A stretch of 64,000 nucleotides of DNA from contig CAIIXF020000011.1 in the NCBI GenBank assembly GCA_903813345.2, positions 7,900,571 through 7,964,570 on the forward strand. The letters run 5' to 3'. The position numbers and the translations under genes were made by a program. Source of the stretch: Owenia fusiformis. Lineage: Eukaryota; Annelida; Polychaeta; Sabellida; Oweniidae. Under the pieces are notes generated by a model that made no database searches, was not told where the DNA came from, and was given only the letters and a program-made list of their open reading frames with translations. Of this stretch, positions 15,001 through 23,919 are shown piece by piece. The number at the start of each line of letters is the position of its first letter. Positions within the stretch are counted from its first letter, which is position 1.

Positions 15001-18000
15001 AAAATTAACAAAATTTAAGCAAAAAAGGCAGAGATTAAGTAAATTTAAAAAGGTTTTTACCAAAATCACCGTTAGGTGGCTGAAAAAAGTTTTGCCGAAA
15101 ATATTCGAACCCCCTCCTGTCAAATCCTGGCTACGCCACTGTATTTACCTTTAAAATTTATTGTCTGACCTTGCAACTTGTAATGTTAGTCAATGTTATT
15201 TGGAGTTTAGAATATGGGAACAATTTTGAATATTATCTTCAAAAGGTAGTAATGTAGCATACACTTAGTTTTAATATTTGAATCAAAAAAATAGTGCACA
15301 CATAACAGAACATAATGTTTAAAGACTAAAAAGCTTGTCATAAAAAAGATAACATTTTTATCTTTTAAACAAACATAATATTTTTATGTAAATCAACTAA
15401 GAGATAAGCTTGTCATGCGTTATAGTGTTCACCAAGATGTTTAAAGAGGTATTCCTTGCCAGACCATTTCTCTTCTTATATGGTAGCTATAACCATGCAT
15501 ATTGAAACATGTATATCAGAACACCTGGCTAATCTGAACACCTTCCAATCTGAACACTTTTTTCCAGTCTCACTTTTACCTCCCATTGACTCCCATGTTA
15601 AAAAAACCTTAAAATCTGAATACCTTCTCATTTGTACAGTGAACACTCATATTTAAGGCGATTTATTGATGTTCATTGTCACAGACTTACATTTTTTGTT
15701 TTAGATGTTTCAAATGCAAACTGCATCCATGATCACTAAATTTAAATTGAAAAACAGTTGAAATGAATACAAGTAAATCTTCTTTTACGTCATTAAAACT
15801 TAACGTCAGAAAATAATTAATTGCCCTGGCAATATAACTTATAAGAAAAAATATGTCAAAGTGGATTTTAAACCTATGCAAACACTTCGAAATGTTCTCG
15901 TTCATCCTAAAGATAAGGTCAAACAGGATCGCAAAGCGAACATGGTATATCAAGTTCCATGCAACAATTGTAATAAAAGTTACATAGGAGAAACAAGTAG
16001 ACCTCTTGGCACTCGCATCAAGGAACACAAAACAGAAGCAGATAAGAAAAAGAGTCACTACACTAGAAACAATAAAAACGATTCTTTTAACAGCTTTAAT
16101 AAATCAGCGATTACAGATCATATTTTCACAAAAAAAACCACAAAATTGATTGGAACAATTATAAAATAATTAGCACATAAAGGAACAGAAACAATAGGTT
16201 GATAAGAGAAGCCATTCACATTAGAAAACATAAAAACTTCAATAGAGACATGGGCAACTTCAATCTAGATCGCTTGTGGGATGAAGTTATATTGCCATAG
16301 CAATTAATTATTTTTTGACGTTGTTTTCAATTTAAATTTAGTGATCATGGATGCAGTTTGCATTCAAAACGTCTAAAACAAAAAATTGTAATAAAGTCTG
16401 TGACAATGAACATTAATAAATGGATTTAATATTACCAGACTATGAACTTATTTAATGTAACACTCATATTTGAAAAATTAATATGCCTATAATATGAACA
16501 CATTTCACAAAATATCACATATTTCGGGTTTACATAAAGATGAATAGATGCAAAATTAGAAGAAAATAATGTGTTAACCCATGAAAAACACATGAAAAAC
16601 TTGTAACATTGTCATTGTCTGCAATGTCATATTTTTTAGCGAGGTCTTAATTGTTAGAAGACCAGTTTCATTCTGGCAAAACTAAACCAAATGTACTTAT
16701 TGATGCAATAATAGCTGTACTTGGATTTGGTTTCAGTACTATAAACCATTTTAGTCACAATAAAAAAGTATTAATATTGTAGGTCTGACGTAAAACCACG
16801 TTGTCATCTTTTAAAGAAATAATACGTAATGTTTGCATCTCATTGTTAAACCGTGAGCTCTCGATAAAAAGCAATCGTGAATTGTTCCGATGTCCCTGGT
16901 GATATTTTGAGCTAAATTGAGAGGATATATGCTGATGAACAATTGGGGCAAAGAATTTGCACAAATACTCACGATAAAGGCGTCATTATCACAATTGCTC
17001 CGGTTTCTTGGAAATTCATTGCCTAAGAATATCACGTGACGTGTACATTAAAGCCGTTTGGATGAGAAGCGTTGATTGACCTCTCTCTGTATATTCGGCC
17101 CATGTGGTCTAGGGGAAAATTGCTTGTTTCCCACGCGGTCATACCATGGTTCGACTCCTGGCTTATCCGAAATGATATTTTATTTTTTATTGTGCTTTTA
17201 TATTCTGCACTGGAAATACCGTTATTAACGAAGTCATTTTAATATATTGGCATTCATAATCTTGTCAGTTGTCGAATTTAAAAAGTAAAATACATCCAAA
17301 TATTGCGTTTTACATAAAGATCAGACTTTAAACGACCAATTTCAATCTGGTAAAAGACATTCAAAATAACAAAATTATAGCTTTCCAATAGTGTGCTTAA
17401 ATGGTTATTCAAACATGCCAACTGTGTCTCAGCCAATCAGCTTAAAGCATATCAGTGTGTTAATTTTTTGATATATGTATGACCTATATGTCCTAACAAC
17501 AAACAATGAAACAATTTAGAAGAAGAATTTTCTACACAAACTCCTTTTTTCTGTACATGTACACTATTAGCACATCTTTTATGGGGTTGTAGCTAGACCT
17601 AAGTCTACACAAAATATATCTGATATACATACTGATTATGCCTGGGATGACAGAAGTAAAACAATAACAAATATTAATGAAAAAAGTAGTCTAAGTTTAG
17701 ATTTTTGGTAATACTTAAGAAATACTTGATACTTAATACCTTAAGAAAAAAGCCATGGTAACCATGGTATTCCATGGTACGTCCATGGTAATCCATGGTT
17801 TTCCATGGAAATTCATGGTTTTCCATGGTATTTTCCATGGAAATTCATGGAAAACCATGGTAATCTTCCATGGATATTTATCATGATTTTCCATGGTAAT
17901 TAGTGGTTTGGTAATTGTTTTTTCATGGATGTGTCATGGTTTTTACAAGGACACATGGAGATCAGTGAGAAAAAAGCATGGACATTTCATGTTTTTTAGG

Positions 18001-20617
18001 TTTAGCAGGAACATTTGTCAAATATTAAACTCTGCTTCCTTACAAATGAGAAAATATGTGAAAATGATGTTACTTTTCTAAGAAGAAATATGATAATGCA
18101 TTTAATGCAGCACAGAGTAGACCACAGGGGCGGATCTAGGAACCAACAAGGGGGGGAGGGGGCCCAAATTTCAGGTCAGAGAAAAAAACGTTAAAAAAAT
18201 TTTAGGCCCCTAAAATCCAAAAGTGGGCCCAAATTTTGAGGCCCATTTTCATCAAAATTTGGCCTGAAATTAAAAAATAAGGCCTTAAAAGGCCCAGTAA
18301 TGACCAAAAAGGCCCACTTTTTGGGGCCTGAAGGCCTTGTTTGGCCCAAAAAAATCTTTGGGCCCTATTTTTTTTTCTGGGCCCACCCAAAGGGGGGGCC
18401 TTGGCCCCCAGCCCCCCCCCCCCTAATCCGCCAGTGGACCACAAGATTTCAAAGAGAAATATGTATAGGGCTTTTGAGTAGATCCAGACTAGATAGAGAT
18501 TGCTTATTTTTTAGGCCAAACACTTCTAGTCTTTGGAAAAGATTAAGTCAAACTAGCCCTACCTCTGTTTTGTTCCAATACTTTCTTATTCTTTCTTTAA
18601 TATTCAGTTATGAAAATTAATATGAAATTACTTCAAAAATAAATAACCCTTTTTCTTAAATTACATGTCTTACATTTTAGAATGCAAACCATGGTTTCTT
18701 TCTTTGAAGTTAAGGAAACTGCAATCAAAAGCCATGGAAGTCGGTTGATTGCAATCGAAAGCCAAGCTTTTCCATGGATATTTCTTTGATGTTTTGGAAA
18801 GTGCAATCAAAAGCCATGGTTTTCCATGGTTATTCTTTTGATCTTTTGAAAGTCCATGGTTTTCCATTGGCTATTTGTTTGGTCTTTTGGATGCAGAAAA
18901 AAGAATAATGCATTATGAACTTTTCCAAATTAAGTCTCATTTAACCTTTATGAGCACATTGTCTGAAAAATCCATAGAAAAATATATACTTTTTAGAATT
19001 TTGACTTGAAATTAAGGTGGGGGATTAAACACAAGCCTGTGGCTGCAAACTGAAATGTAATGCCTAATTAGTGATCAAAAATCTATTTGTCTATGTACAT
19101 CATACTAAGGTTATTATAATTATGTAATCCATTTAAAAAGAAGTCATAATCATTTGCATAATTTTTTAAATATTTGGTTGTCATTGTTCTATGTTAATTA
19201 GGTTTCTTAACTCTCAAATTAGTGTTAAAATTTCTCTTTGCAACAGATTATATAGTTCATTTGCATAATTCTAAAATACATGTATTATGATCTTAATTGT
19301 TATTATTTATGATGACCTTACTCTCCCCAGTGCTTCCTCTTCAGTAATTATTATTGTCTGTGAGTGTAGACAGTGCAAGTCAAAAACTCATTGTTGATCA
19401 AATAAAACCAAATAGGATTAAAAACTCCAAGTAAACATGTCTCTTCACTCTGCAATAATAAGGAAATCTGGTGAGCTGATTTTATCACTTATTTTCGCTT
19501 TTTTTACATTTGTGCCAAAGTTACGTGATAGCAAATCCCAGCAAATAGAATTTTATTTGTAATTGTGGAGTCAAATCAACAATTCAATTATTATGTGAGA
19601 AGTTCTTTATCACATGACAATATGTACAGAATGAACTAAACATATATCCAGATTATGAAAATAAGGTGCATGGTTGTATTTCAGGCCCGTAGCCAGCTTT
19701 TGCCAAGGGGGTTGACTTTCTCAAAAATTTGAGGGGGGCATCATATCCTTCTCTATGATTAGTCTCAATCCAGCTTGGATTCATTCATTAAAACATTGAT
19801 TCAATTTGGAAGATTTTAGTGAATACAAAACCTGTCAAAATTGTTGATTTTACAACTCGAAGTAACTTAGTATCATGGTAAAAACATGGCATGTCCATGA
19901 AAAACCAATTACCAAACCACTAATTACCATGGAAGTGCATGGTAAATAGCCATGGATGTCCATGAAATTCCATGGAAAATACCATGAAAAACCATGAATT
20001 TCCATGGAAAACCATGGATAACCATGGACACACCATGGAATATCATGGCTACCATGGCTTTTTTCTTAAGGGAGACTTTTAAAATTCAATTTGCCACTTC
20101 ACCTATTCAGCAAAAAAACATATTTTTTATCTTGCTTCAACAAGGTGACATTTTGTCATGTTAATGCCTTATTGATTTTTACTTGTGGGCCTAGCCAGGG
20201 GGAGGGTGATGCAGTGATGCAACCCCAAAAAATTACCGCCTCCTCCTTGACAATTGCTGGCTACTCCCCTGTTACTCAAATATGGAATTGGTGTTATCAG
20301 TTTCAATTGAATCTAGAAATAGCCTCGGTGCATTAGAGCAAGTGCGTGGTTGATTATTTCATGCATCCATTTGAAATAATGTGTTCTTGTGTGTTTCTAG
20401 CCCTATTTGAATTATCAACTAAAATCTCAAACTTATAAAAGTTATGATATTATTGTGATTGCAGGATGATGTGGGGTTCAACATGGCAGGTCTACAGTTC
20501 TTACAACAGCTCTATAAAGAGAAGGAGGAGGTTGGATTTTTCTCAGATGCAACTGATAAATTCAAACAGAAGAAGAAAAAAGCCAAAAAGCTAACAATGT
20601 TGGCTATAAAGACTTGA
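19..20617 (+). CDS. WDR3: WDR3 (Utp12/Dip2) WD40 protein, 3' part, 11 exons
   Basis: WDR3 is a nucleolar component of the U3 snoRNP / SSU processome needed for 18S rRNA maturation. Exons that splice in continuous frame: 19-112, 657-758, 1104-1183, 1654-1795, 2097-2254, 2428-2539, 2740-2925, 3152-3405, 3538-3666, 4209-4302, 20465-20617, all bounded by AG and GT; stop TGA at 20615-20617. About 500 residues are visible: roughly six C-terminal WD40 blades (for example [45 protein letters not shown]), a glutamate-rich linker ([15 protein letters not shown]), then the Utp12 helical domain ([31 protein letters not shown]) and a lysine-rich tail typical of nucleolar proteins. Similarity to vertebrate WDR3 is recognised from memory and strong throughout. 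The N-terminal half lies before base 1. The last intron is about 16 kb and hosts another gene. Exon 4209-4302 has extra upstream copies. Confidence 0.94.
537..637 (+). repeat. 28-bp minisatellite at a WDR3 3' splice site
   Basis: A 28-bp unit beginning CCTCTATTTTATTC and ending TTTGATA is repeated head to tail about 3.6 times (units start at 537, 565, 593, 621). It ends about 20 bases before the AG of the 657-758 exon, so the T-rich units form the polypyrimidine region of that acceptor. Seen directly. Confidence 0.85.
4019..4270 (+). repeat. 84-bp tandem triplication spanning a WDR3 acceptor and exon
   Basis: Three head-to-tail 84-bp units (cactg starts at 4019, 4103, 4187). Each carries a T-rich tract, an AG acceptor (exon starts 4041, 4125, 4209) and about 20 codons of the Utp12 domain ([10 protein letters not shown]...LDRLC). 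Units differ by a single base (GTTGCTACCC in the first, GTTGCTGCCC in the others). 84 is divisible by three and no stop interrupts the run, so any of the three acceptors keeps the reading frame; using the first or second would add 56 or 28 residues, part of them translated intron (TLFFIYYR). The last copy alone gives the family-like protein. Confidence 0.92.
4370..5780. other. WDR3 last intron, 5' part; no gene seen
   Basis: Low-complexity AT-rich intron DNA. Around 4370-4500 there is a stretch with TCCATCCGTCTGTTAGTCC and TTCTTGAAAACTAATGGAC, resembling the start of common invertebrate dispersed repeats. Nothing else is recognised. Confidence 0.4.
5790..6093 (+). repeat. Left arm of a 300-bp inverted repeat
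   Basis: This stretch is repeated in inverted orientation at 9671-9967, about 3.6 kb away. Matching landmarks are GGGAAAGTATCGCAACAGA, CATCAACAAGCTTTTTCAAA, TTTTCACCATCGTCCCTCAT and CTTGAACACATGTTTCATCA. The arms are diverged with small indels, so the insertion is not recent. The pair could be the ends of one element or two unrelated insertions of the same family. Confidence 0.75.
7039..7459. repeat. 420-bp near-perfect palindrome (foldback MITE)
   Basis: Two arms of about 200 bp are inverted copies of each other around a centre near 7249. The outer ends read TTAAGGACAGGGTGCAT and ATGCACCCTGACCTTAA; internal matches include GGGAAATTTTCTGCATTCCT and GCACTTATGTGCCTAGA. Transcribed as part of the WDR3 intron, it would form a very long hairpin. 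No coding capacity. Confidence 0.85.
7827..8626. mobile_element. 800-bp non-autonomous DNA transposon, CACGGTG ends, 5-bp TSD
   Basis: The first 26 bases (starting CACGGTGTTATAGCATGACG) and the reverse complement of the last 26 are identical. The element is flanked on both sides by AATAG (7822-7826 and 8627-8631), an exact 5-bp target duplication. There is no convincing transposase. Ends beginning CAC with a 5-bp duplication resemble Transib/RAG-type elements (known for that superfamily); the assignment is inference. Confidence 0.85.
8881..9006 (+). repeat. Short MITE, copy A
   Basis: A 126-bp element with short inverted ends (AGGGACTTTAAGCTTGCA and TGCAAGCTTAATCTCCCT). A second, inverted copy is at 13211-13344. 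Shared interior: GTGAATGGAAAAT, GCGATGCAT, GCGATTGGTCATA. Both lie in the WDR3 last intron. Confidence 0.8.
9671..9967 (-). repeat. Right arm of a 300-bp inverted repeat
   Basis: Inverted copy of 5790-6093 (GGAGTTCCTTATAT, GATGAAACATGTGTTCAAGT, GGGACGATGGTGAAAATGAC, TGTTGCGATACTTTCCC). It ends about 150 bases before the stop codon of the opposite-strand DUF1647-like gene. Confidence 0.75.
10119..11195 (-). CDS. DUF1647-like membrane protein, intronless, nested in a WDR3 intron
   Basis: Single open frame of 358 codons, antisense to WDR3. An N-terminal hydrophobic signal-anchor (about residues 26-45, [20 protein letters not shown]) is followed by a luminal-type domain with four predicted N-glycosylation sequons and the features I associate with the DUF1647 (glycosyltransferase-like) family of nematodes and lophotrochozoans: [48 protein letters not shown], then [10 protein letters not shown], which sits where a metal-binding Asp is expected. 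A second hydrophobic segment (about 327-345, [15 protein letters not shown]) and a Cys/Lys-rich tail end the protein, which is unusual. I infer a secretory-pathway enzyme; substrate unknown. The intact frame and absence of introns fit a functional retrogene or a naturally single-exon family member. The ATG at residue 15 or 17 or at MARLV could also be the real start. Confidence 0.8.
   Translation of the reverse strand: MLNASDICRSVNTKSMNMNIKYIMARLVLFFMLGYMLMICEVVMATQKDNKAALQELHFNNFTIITGLSSNHVNEFHVFLENKQQYQPDNQLIVYNLGLTTTEVSEIQKRCDGCKIRDFYFQKYPPHVKNLRTFAFKILIIDETLREFQQILWSDTSTLFTTKNLVPIVDQVKSSGVLAASINGHLSNSYTHPGMFKYFNVTRDSYNKQISIEANKILIINSARIQTQFMRPLVRCALDLQCINPTGAVMRNSTWSQIFYRVIYNVDTYVHRQDQSAFNIVLGKMFNMSLSKYCAKEGAHIYIFPEGPIVTIRLSEQSSHWEFYALPFIILFVLIVVKLKCKSVVKKSVAFLCPCRGF
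12055..12507 (-). pseudogene. Possible decayed coding fragment, unidentified
   Basis: On the minus strand a protein-like stretch ([15 protein letters not shown]..., [19 protein letters not shown]..., [13 protein letters not shown]) runs to a 12-G homopolymer at 12240-12251. The frame then shifts by one into another protein-like stretch ([20 protein letters not shown]... ending NIFC and a stop at 12055-12057). The residue composition looks coding, but I recognise no family. A sequencing slip in the G run, a real frameshift or chance could each explain it. Confidence 0.3.
13211..13344 (-). repeat. Short MITE, copy B
   Basis: Inverted copy of the 8881-9006 element, with the same AAGCTTGCA/TGCAAGCTT-type ends and the interior GACCAATCGCC and ATTTTCCATTCACGTTA. 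Confidence 0.8.
14146..15141. mobile_element. 1-kb DNA transposon remnant, CAGGGCCGTAG / CTACGCCACTG ends
   Basis: Left end CAGGGCCGTAG and right end CTACGCCACTG are imperfect inverted ends; TATTT flanks both sides (14141-14145 and 15142-15146). The interior begins and ends with C/G-rich and GAACCCCC-rich sequence. Similar GCCCGTAGCCAG-like ends occur near 7462-7672 and 19685-20270, so a family is present. No intact gene inside. Confidence 0.65.
15441..15502 (+). repeat. Solo end of a TTAA-type element
   Basis: AGGTATTCCTTGCCAGACCA and TATGGTAGCTATAACCAT match the left end of the complete element at 53342-53945, so this is a truncated copy of the same family. Confidence 0.75.
15661..16421 (+). 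mobile_element. Penelope-like retroelement 3' fragment between inverted repeats
   Basis: 15861-16169 encodes a GIY-YIG endonuclease-type segment ([38 protein letters not shown]) of the kind found at the C-terminus of Penelope-like elements. The frame slips in an A-run near 16130 and resumes with a stop inside ([13 protein letters not shown], then [18 protein letters not shown] ... DEVILP, stop near 16300), so it is dead. It is bracketed by inverted repeats, 15661-15840 and 16284-16421 (shared ATGCAAACTGCATCCATGAT and CACTAAATTTAAATTGAAAA). Penelope-like elements often carry terminal repeats in inverted order, which fits; the reverse transcriptase part is absent. Confidence 0.75.
17099..17170 (+). 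other. tRNA-like sequence (tRNA-Glu-like, pseudogene or SINE head)
   Basis: TGTGGTCTAGGGG resembles an A box and GGTTCGACTCC is a perfect B box at the normal spacing, as in tRNA-Glu. The acceptor (GCCCATG against CTTATCC), anticodon and T stems do not pair well, so I do not call a functional tRNA. A tRNA-derived SINE head or a decayed tRNA is more likely. Confidence 0.45.
17739..20072. mobile_element. 2.3-kb inverted-repeat element rich in CCATGG
   Basis: Left arm 17739-17952 and right arm 19871-20072 are inverted copies, each starting with CTTAAGAAAAAAGCCATGG at the outer edge and sharing GGTAATTAGTGGTTTGGTAA. Both arms and an inner block (18670-18880) are crowded with the 6-bp palindrome CCATGG spaced about 10-15 bases apart. 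A smaller element (18125-18436) sits inside. No transposase seen. Confidence 0.75.
18125..18436. mobile_element. 312-bp hAT-like MITE, CAGGGGCGGAT ends
   Basis: CAGGGGCGGATCTAGG at the left and CCTAATCCGCCAGTG at the right are inverted. The flanks TAGACCAC and TGGACCAC suggest an approximate 8-bp target duplication as in hAT elements. The interior is a G/C-homopolymer-rich, GGGCCCAAATTT-like repeat. It lies within the CCATGG element, so it inserted later. Confidence 0.6.
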
Positions 20618-20693
20618 TGGTAGTCAGAATTAGGGACATGGTCAAAATTTCATTTCATTTCACATTGAATTATTTTTCTTTTCTTTTCTTTAA

Positions 20694-20699
20694 AATAAA
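20694..20699 (+). terminator. WDR3 poly(A) signal AATAAA
   Basis: AATAAA lies 77 bases after the WDR3 stop. A second AATAAA at 21572-21577 would give a longer 3' UTR of about 1 kb. Confidence 0.6.
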
Positions 20700-21715
20700 C
20701 AGCAAAATATACAGTATACAATGTTTATGGTTATTTACATCTAAACCTATTTTCTCAAAATGTGATGGAATATATTTTATAGTCCTATTAAAAAATCAGT
20801 CACTTTCAAGAATCAGTCTACAGTACATGTAAAAAAGGTAATGGAGTTTTACCCCTCCCAAAATGTAATTACATGTAAATGTAATTATGTTTGTGGATGT
20901 AGTATTCAATGTATAATATTGGTCTCCTGTCAGTCCTGTGACAAATGTTCTGACACTCATGAAGTATAAAACTGTATATTATGTTGTGATCGCAAAGTAA
21001 TGAAGGCTTAAAGGCAGGGATTCCTTACCATGTGGTAAATTAAACCACAACCCTATTTCAATGTAGCCTATTATATAACTGCTATAACAGTTTTATATAT
21101 TACTTTACATTTCTCAAGTCAGATAGGAACTACTATTTAGATTTAAAATAACCATCTGATTTAGAATATATTCATGAATAACTGTGACAAAAATTTAGCT
21201 GATTCTATGCAAAAATACTAGAGATACGCGGAAAAACAGGTCTGAAGTGTCAGATTCTGTGGACATTTAAATTTTGAAACATGCTATTACATCATTTTCT
21301 AACTGACATTCTGCTTTTATAGTGGAGCCCTGCCTTTAATGTTAAATGAACCTCTATAAGTGGAACACCCCCAAGTGGAACACTTTTTAGAGGTACCAAA
21401 TATGTTCCTCTAAGCATGTTTTACTACCCTTATGCATTTGCCAGAGAAATCAGAAATTGTTTATAGATTGTTTGTTCACATTGTACAGCATATACAATGT
21501 AGCTAGTATATGTTGATGGATGTAGTACAATACTATTGTATAATGTTCTCATAATCTGTTTTTATTGTAAAAATAAAGAAATGGAAATTACATATTCTTG
21601 TTGTTGAATATACATATTCATTGTTAAATAGAGGAGATTCCATATTGCTTTGAAATATCATTAATTCTCATTTTTCATGAAATTTTAAGAGACTTACTTT
21701 TTATCGCACCTTAAG

Positions 21716-22620
21716 GTGTTATATTGTAATCAGCTTACCGGGCGGTTGGGCGGGCGGCTGGGCAGGCGGGCGTCCCGAATAATCTTGTCTACAGGCTTCC
21801 AGCCAAACCGTTTGAGGGATTCATTTGAAATTCTCAAGGATGTTTCTAATTATGACAGTTTAGAACTGAGTAGTTTTTCGGCATTCTGGGTCAATGTTAA
21901 GGCGGCCATTTTGGATTTTCCGTCCTAAAATCTTGTCTGTCAAGGCTCGTCTACAGGTTTCCAGCCAAACTGTTTGAGGGATTCATTTGAAATTCTCAGG
22001 GATGTTTCTACCTATGAAAGTTTAGAACTGATTAGTTTTTCGACATTCTGGATAAATGTTAAGACGGCCATTTTGGATTTTCCGTCCTAAAATCTTGTCT
22101 GTCAAGGCTGTCTACAGGTTTCCAGCCAAACCGTTTGAGGGATTCATTTGAAATTCTCAGGGATGTTTCTACCTATAAAAGTTTAGAACTGATTAGTTTT
22201 TCGGCATTCTTGGTTAATGTTAAGGCGGCCATTTTGGATTTTTCGTCCTAAAATCGTGTCTGTGAAGGCTTGTTTTAAAAAATAAAAAAGTATTTCCCAT
22301 TGAGAGCAATGTTAAATTAAAACATTTTTTTTAGAAATAACTAAATGGTCAATCTTTCCAATTTTCACATATTTTGTAATACATCGGTATATCTTTTACC
22401 AGGATTTTTTTCAGGAAAATCTGAATTGTAGAAAAAGTTGATACACTGAAGTAATACCTTAAAACGTGTCTGTTGAGGGTTGTTTACAGGTTTCTTGGAT
22501 TCATCCTAAAATTTTAGAGATGTTTCTATGGAAATTTTAGAATTGATTAGTTTTTAGGCAGTCTGGGTTAATGTTAAGGTGGCCATTTTGAATTTTCCAT
22601 CCCGAAAAGTGTATTCTGTT
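21716..22620 (+). repeat. 162-bp tandem array (3 copies plus a diverged one)
   Basis: Units start at CTACAGG at 21789, 21951 and 22112, with a worn copy near 22487. Each contains TTTGAGGGATTCATTTGAAA, CATTCTGGGTTAATGTTAAG and GCCATTTTGGATTTTCCGTC. A GGGCGGTTGGGCGGGCGGC lead-in precedes the array. The same module and period recur at 30496-31305. Confidence 0.85.
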
Positions 22621-22769
22621 CAAGGGTGCGATTCTGTTCACCCCGTGGCTTGTTCTTTTAGCATATTTGATTTCAGTGTAAAGTTTTCCACAATAATTAG
22701 TTCTGTTATTAAAATCATTTTTCATGACTTTTTCAACTTTTCTAAAAAATGTGGGCCAGATCTCCATTG

Positions 22770-23520
22770 ATGCAATGTTAAAATTCTTTTAACAGTTAAA
22801 ACCTTGGTTTTTTTGTTCAACAACCAAAAGTTGAATTTAGTGACTATTGCAAGTTTTTAACATTGAGGTGTATTGCAGTTTGTCTAAACAAAAACAAAAA
22901 GAAACAATTAGTGACATCTATTTATTCGGCTACATAGAAACTCCCTTGAAATTTTTTTTTTCATTTCATACAAAATAAGATCTTAACCTTTTCTTACTCC
23001 AGCTGTTTAAAAAAGATTCAACCATGCACTTTTTCTAAGTTCCAAAAGACCTGAAAATGTTGGGGGATTTTGAAATTTGGCCAAAAGCTCCTTTTAAAAG
23101 TGTGGGGGAATTTTTAGATTTCAAGGAGTTAACATAGAATCAAAGTACAATTTCTGGTATACTCCATCTTTCAAAGCAAGTTGATTAAATTTTAACTAAA
23201 TACATGTACTTACCATGAATTTTGCAGAAATACACCAAGTTAAATTTTGAGGTATTCCAGTTTGTACCAACATTTGCCTGCTTCCTCCCTTATTAAACAA
23301 TTTGACACAGTCATATACTGACAATTATGGGCAGAATACCCTTAGCCGTTATGCATAAAAGTGCTTCTACTGCACACATTCACCATCATCGAAAACTAAA
23401 AATCTGATAAATCGATTTCAATTCTCGTATATCATATCATATATCATTGTGTTATTAATTTAGTGAAAAGATAAAATAATGTTCATAAGTAAGTTTATCT
23501 GTAAATACAGTGTCTATAAT
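22770..23520. other. Intergenic DNA after WDR3; nothing recognised
   Basis: AT-rich DNA between the 162-bp array and the possible MICAL first exon. No coding or structured element is seen on either strand. Confidence 0.4.
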
Positions 23521-23530
23521 TGGGAAAGTA

Positions 23531-23620
23531 TATAAAGTGACCAATAGCAGCTAAACATAATGGTTTATTATATTAGTTCAATGTCTCATTTATAGAGGGC
23601 AGTCTAAGCACAATTAAAAA
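23531..23620 (+). promoter_or_regulatory. Possible promoter (TATA/CCAAT) upstream of an exon-like ORF
   Basis: TATAAA at 23531-23536 and CCAAT at 23541-23545 precede an AAAATGGCC start context at about 23617-23625 and an exon-like ORF. About 0.7 kb further on (24281-24290) GCGCATGCGG resembles an NRF1 site. This may be the MICAL promoter, 13 kb before the first coding exon; inference only. Confidence 0.25.
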
Positions 23621-23919
23621 TGGCCGACGTTGGGTAACGATTTAGAGCGGTAATTATTCGGCAAAGAAGTTGGAATATTATCAAACCGGATCAAAGTACC
23701 AGCTATTTATGATACCCAGATAATGAAAGATAGTACAAGGATCTATTGGCTTAAAAGAAATTCATGAAAGATGCTTTAGTATCTAGTAATCAACAAGTCA
23801 ATTTAGAATATTTTGAAAACGGAAGTCGAAAATTGAACTCTGAAGATTATTTTCATTTGGATAATTTCCAAAATATAACGACCGCAGTCATTTCATTTGG
23901 ATTTAGCAGTCATACAAAG
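23621..23919 (+). other. Exon-like ORF with strong donor; possible MICAL 5' exon
   Basis: A short upstream ORF (MADVG, stop) is followed by an open frame from ATG at 23764 (MKDALVSSNQQVNLEYFENG...). It runs to CATACAAAG with a consensus donor GTGAGTAC at 23920. Joining it to the next MICAL acceptor (36688/36689) meets TAA at once, so if it belongs to MICAL it is 5' UTR; otherwise it may be the first exon of an unseen transcript. No family is recognised in the peptide. Confidence 0.3.

Noticed and set aside
21716-21928. 70-residue ORF with GRLGGRLGRRA
   Set aside because: Translation of the GGGCGG-rich lead and the first 162-bp repeat unit.
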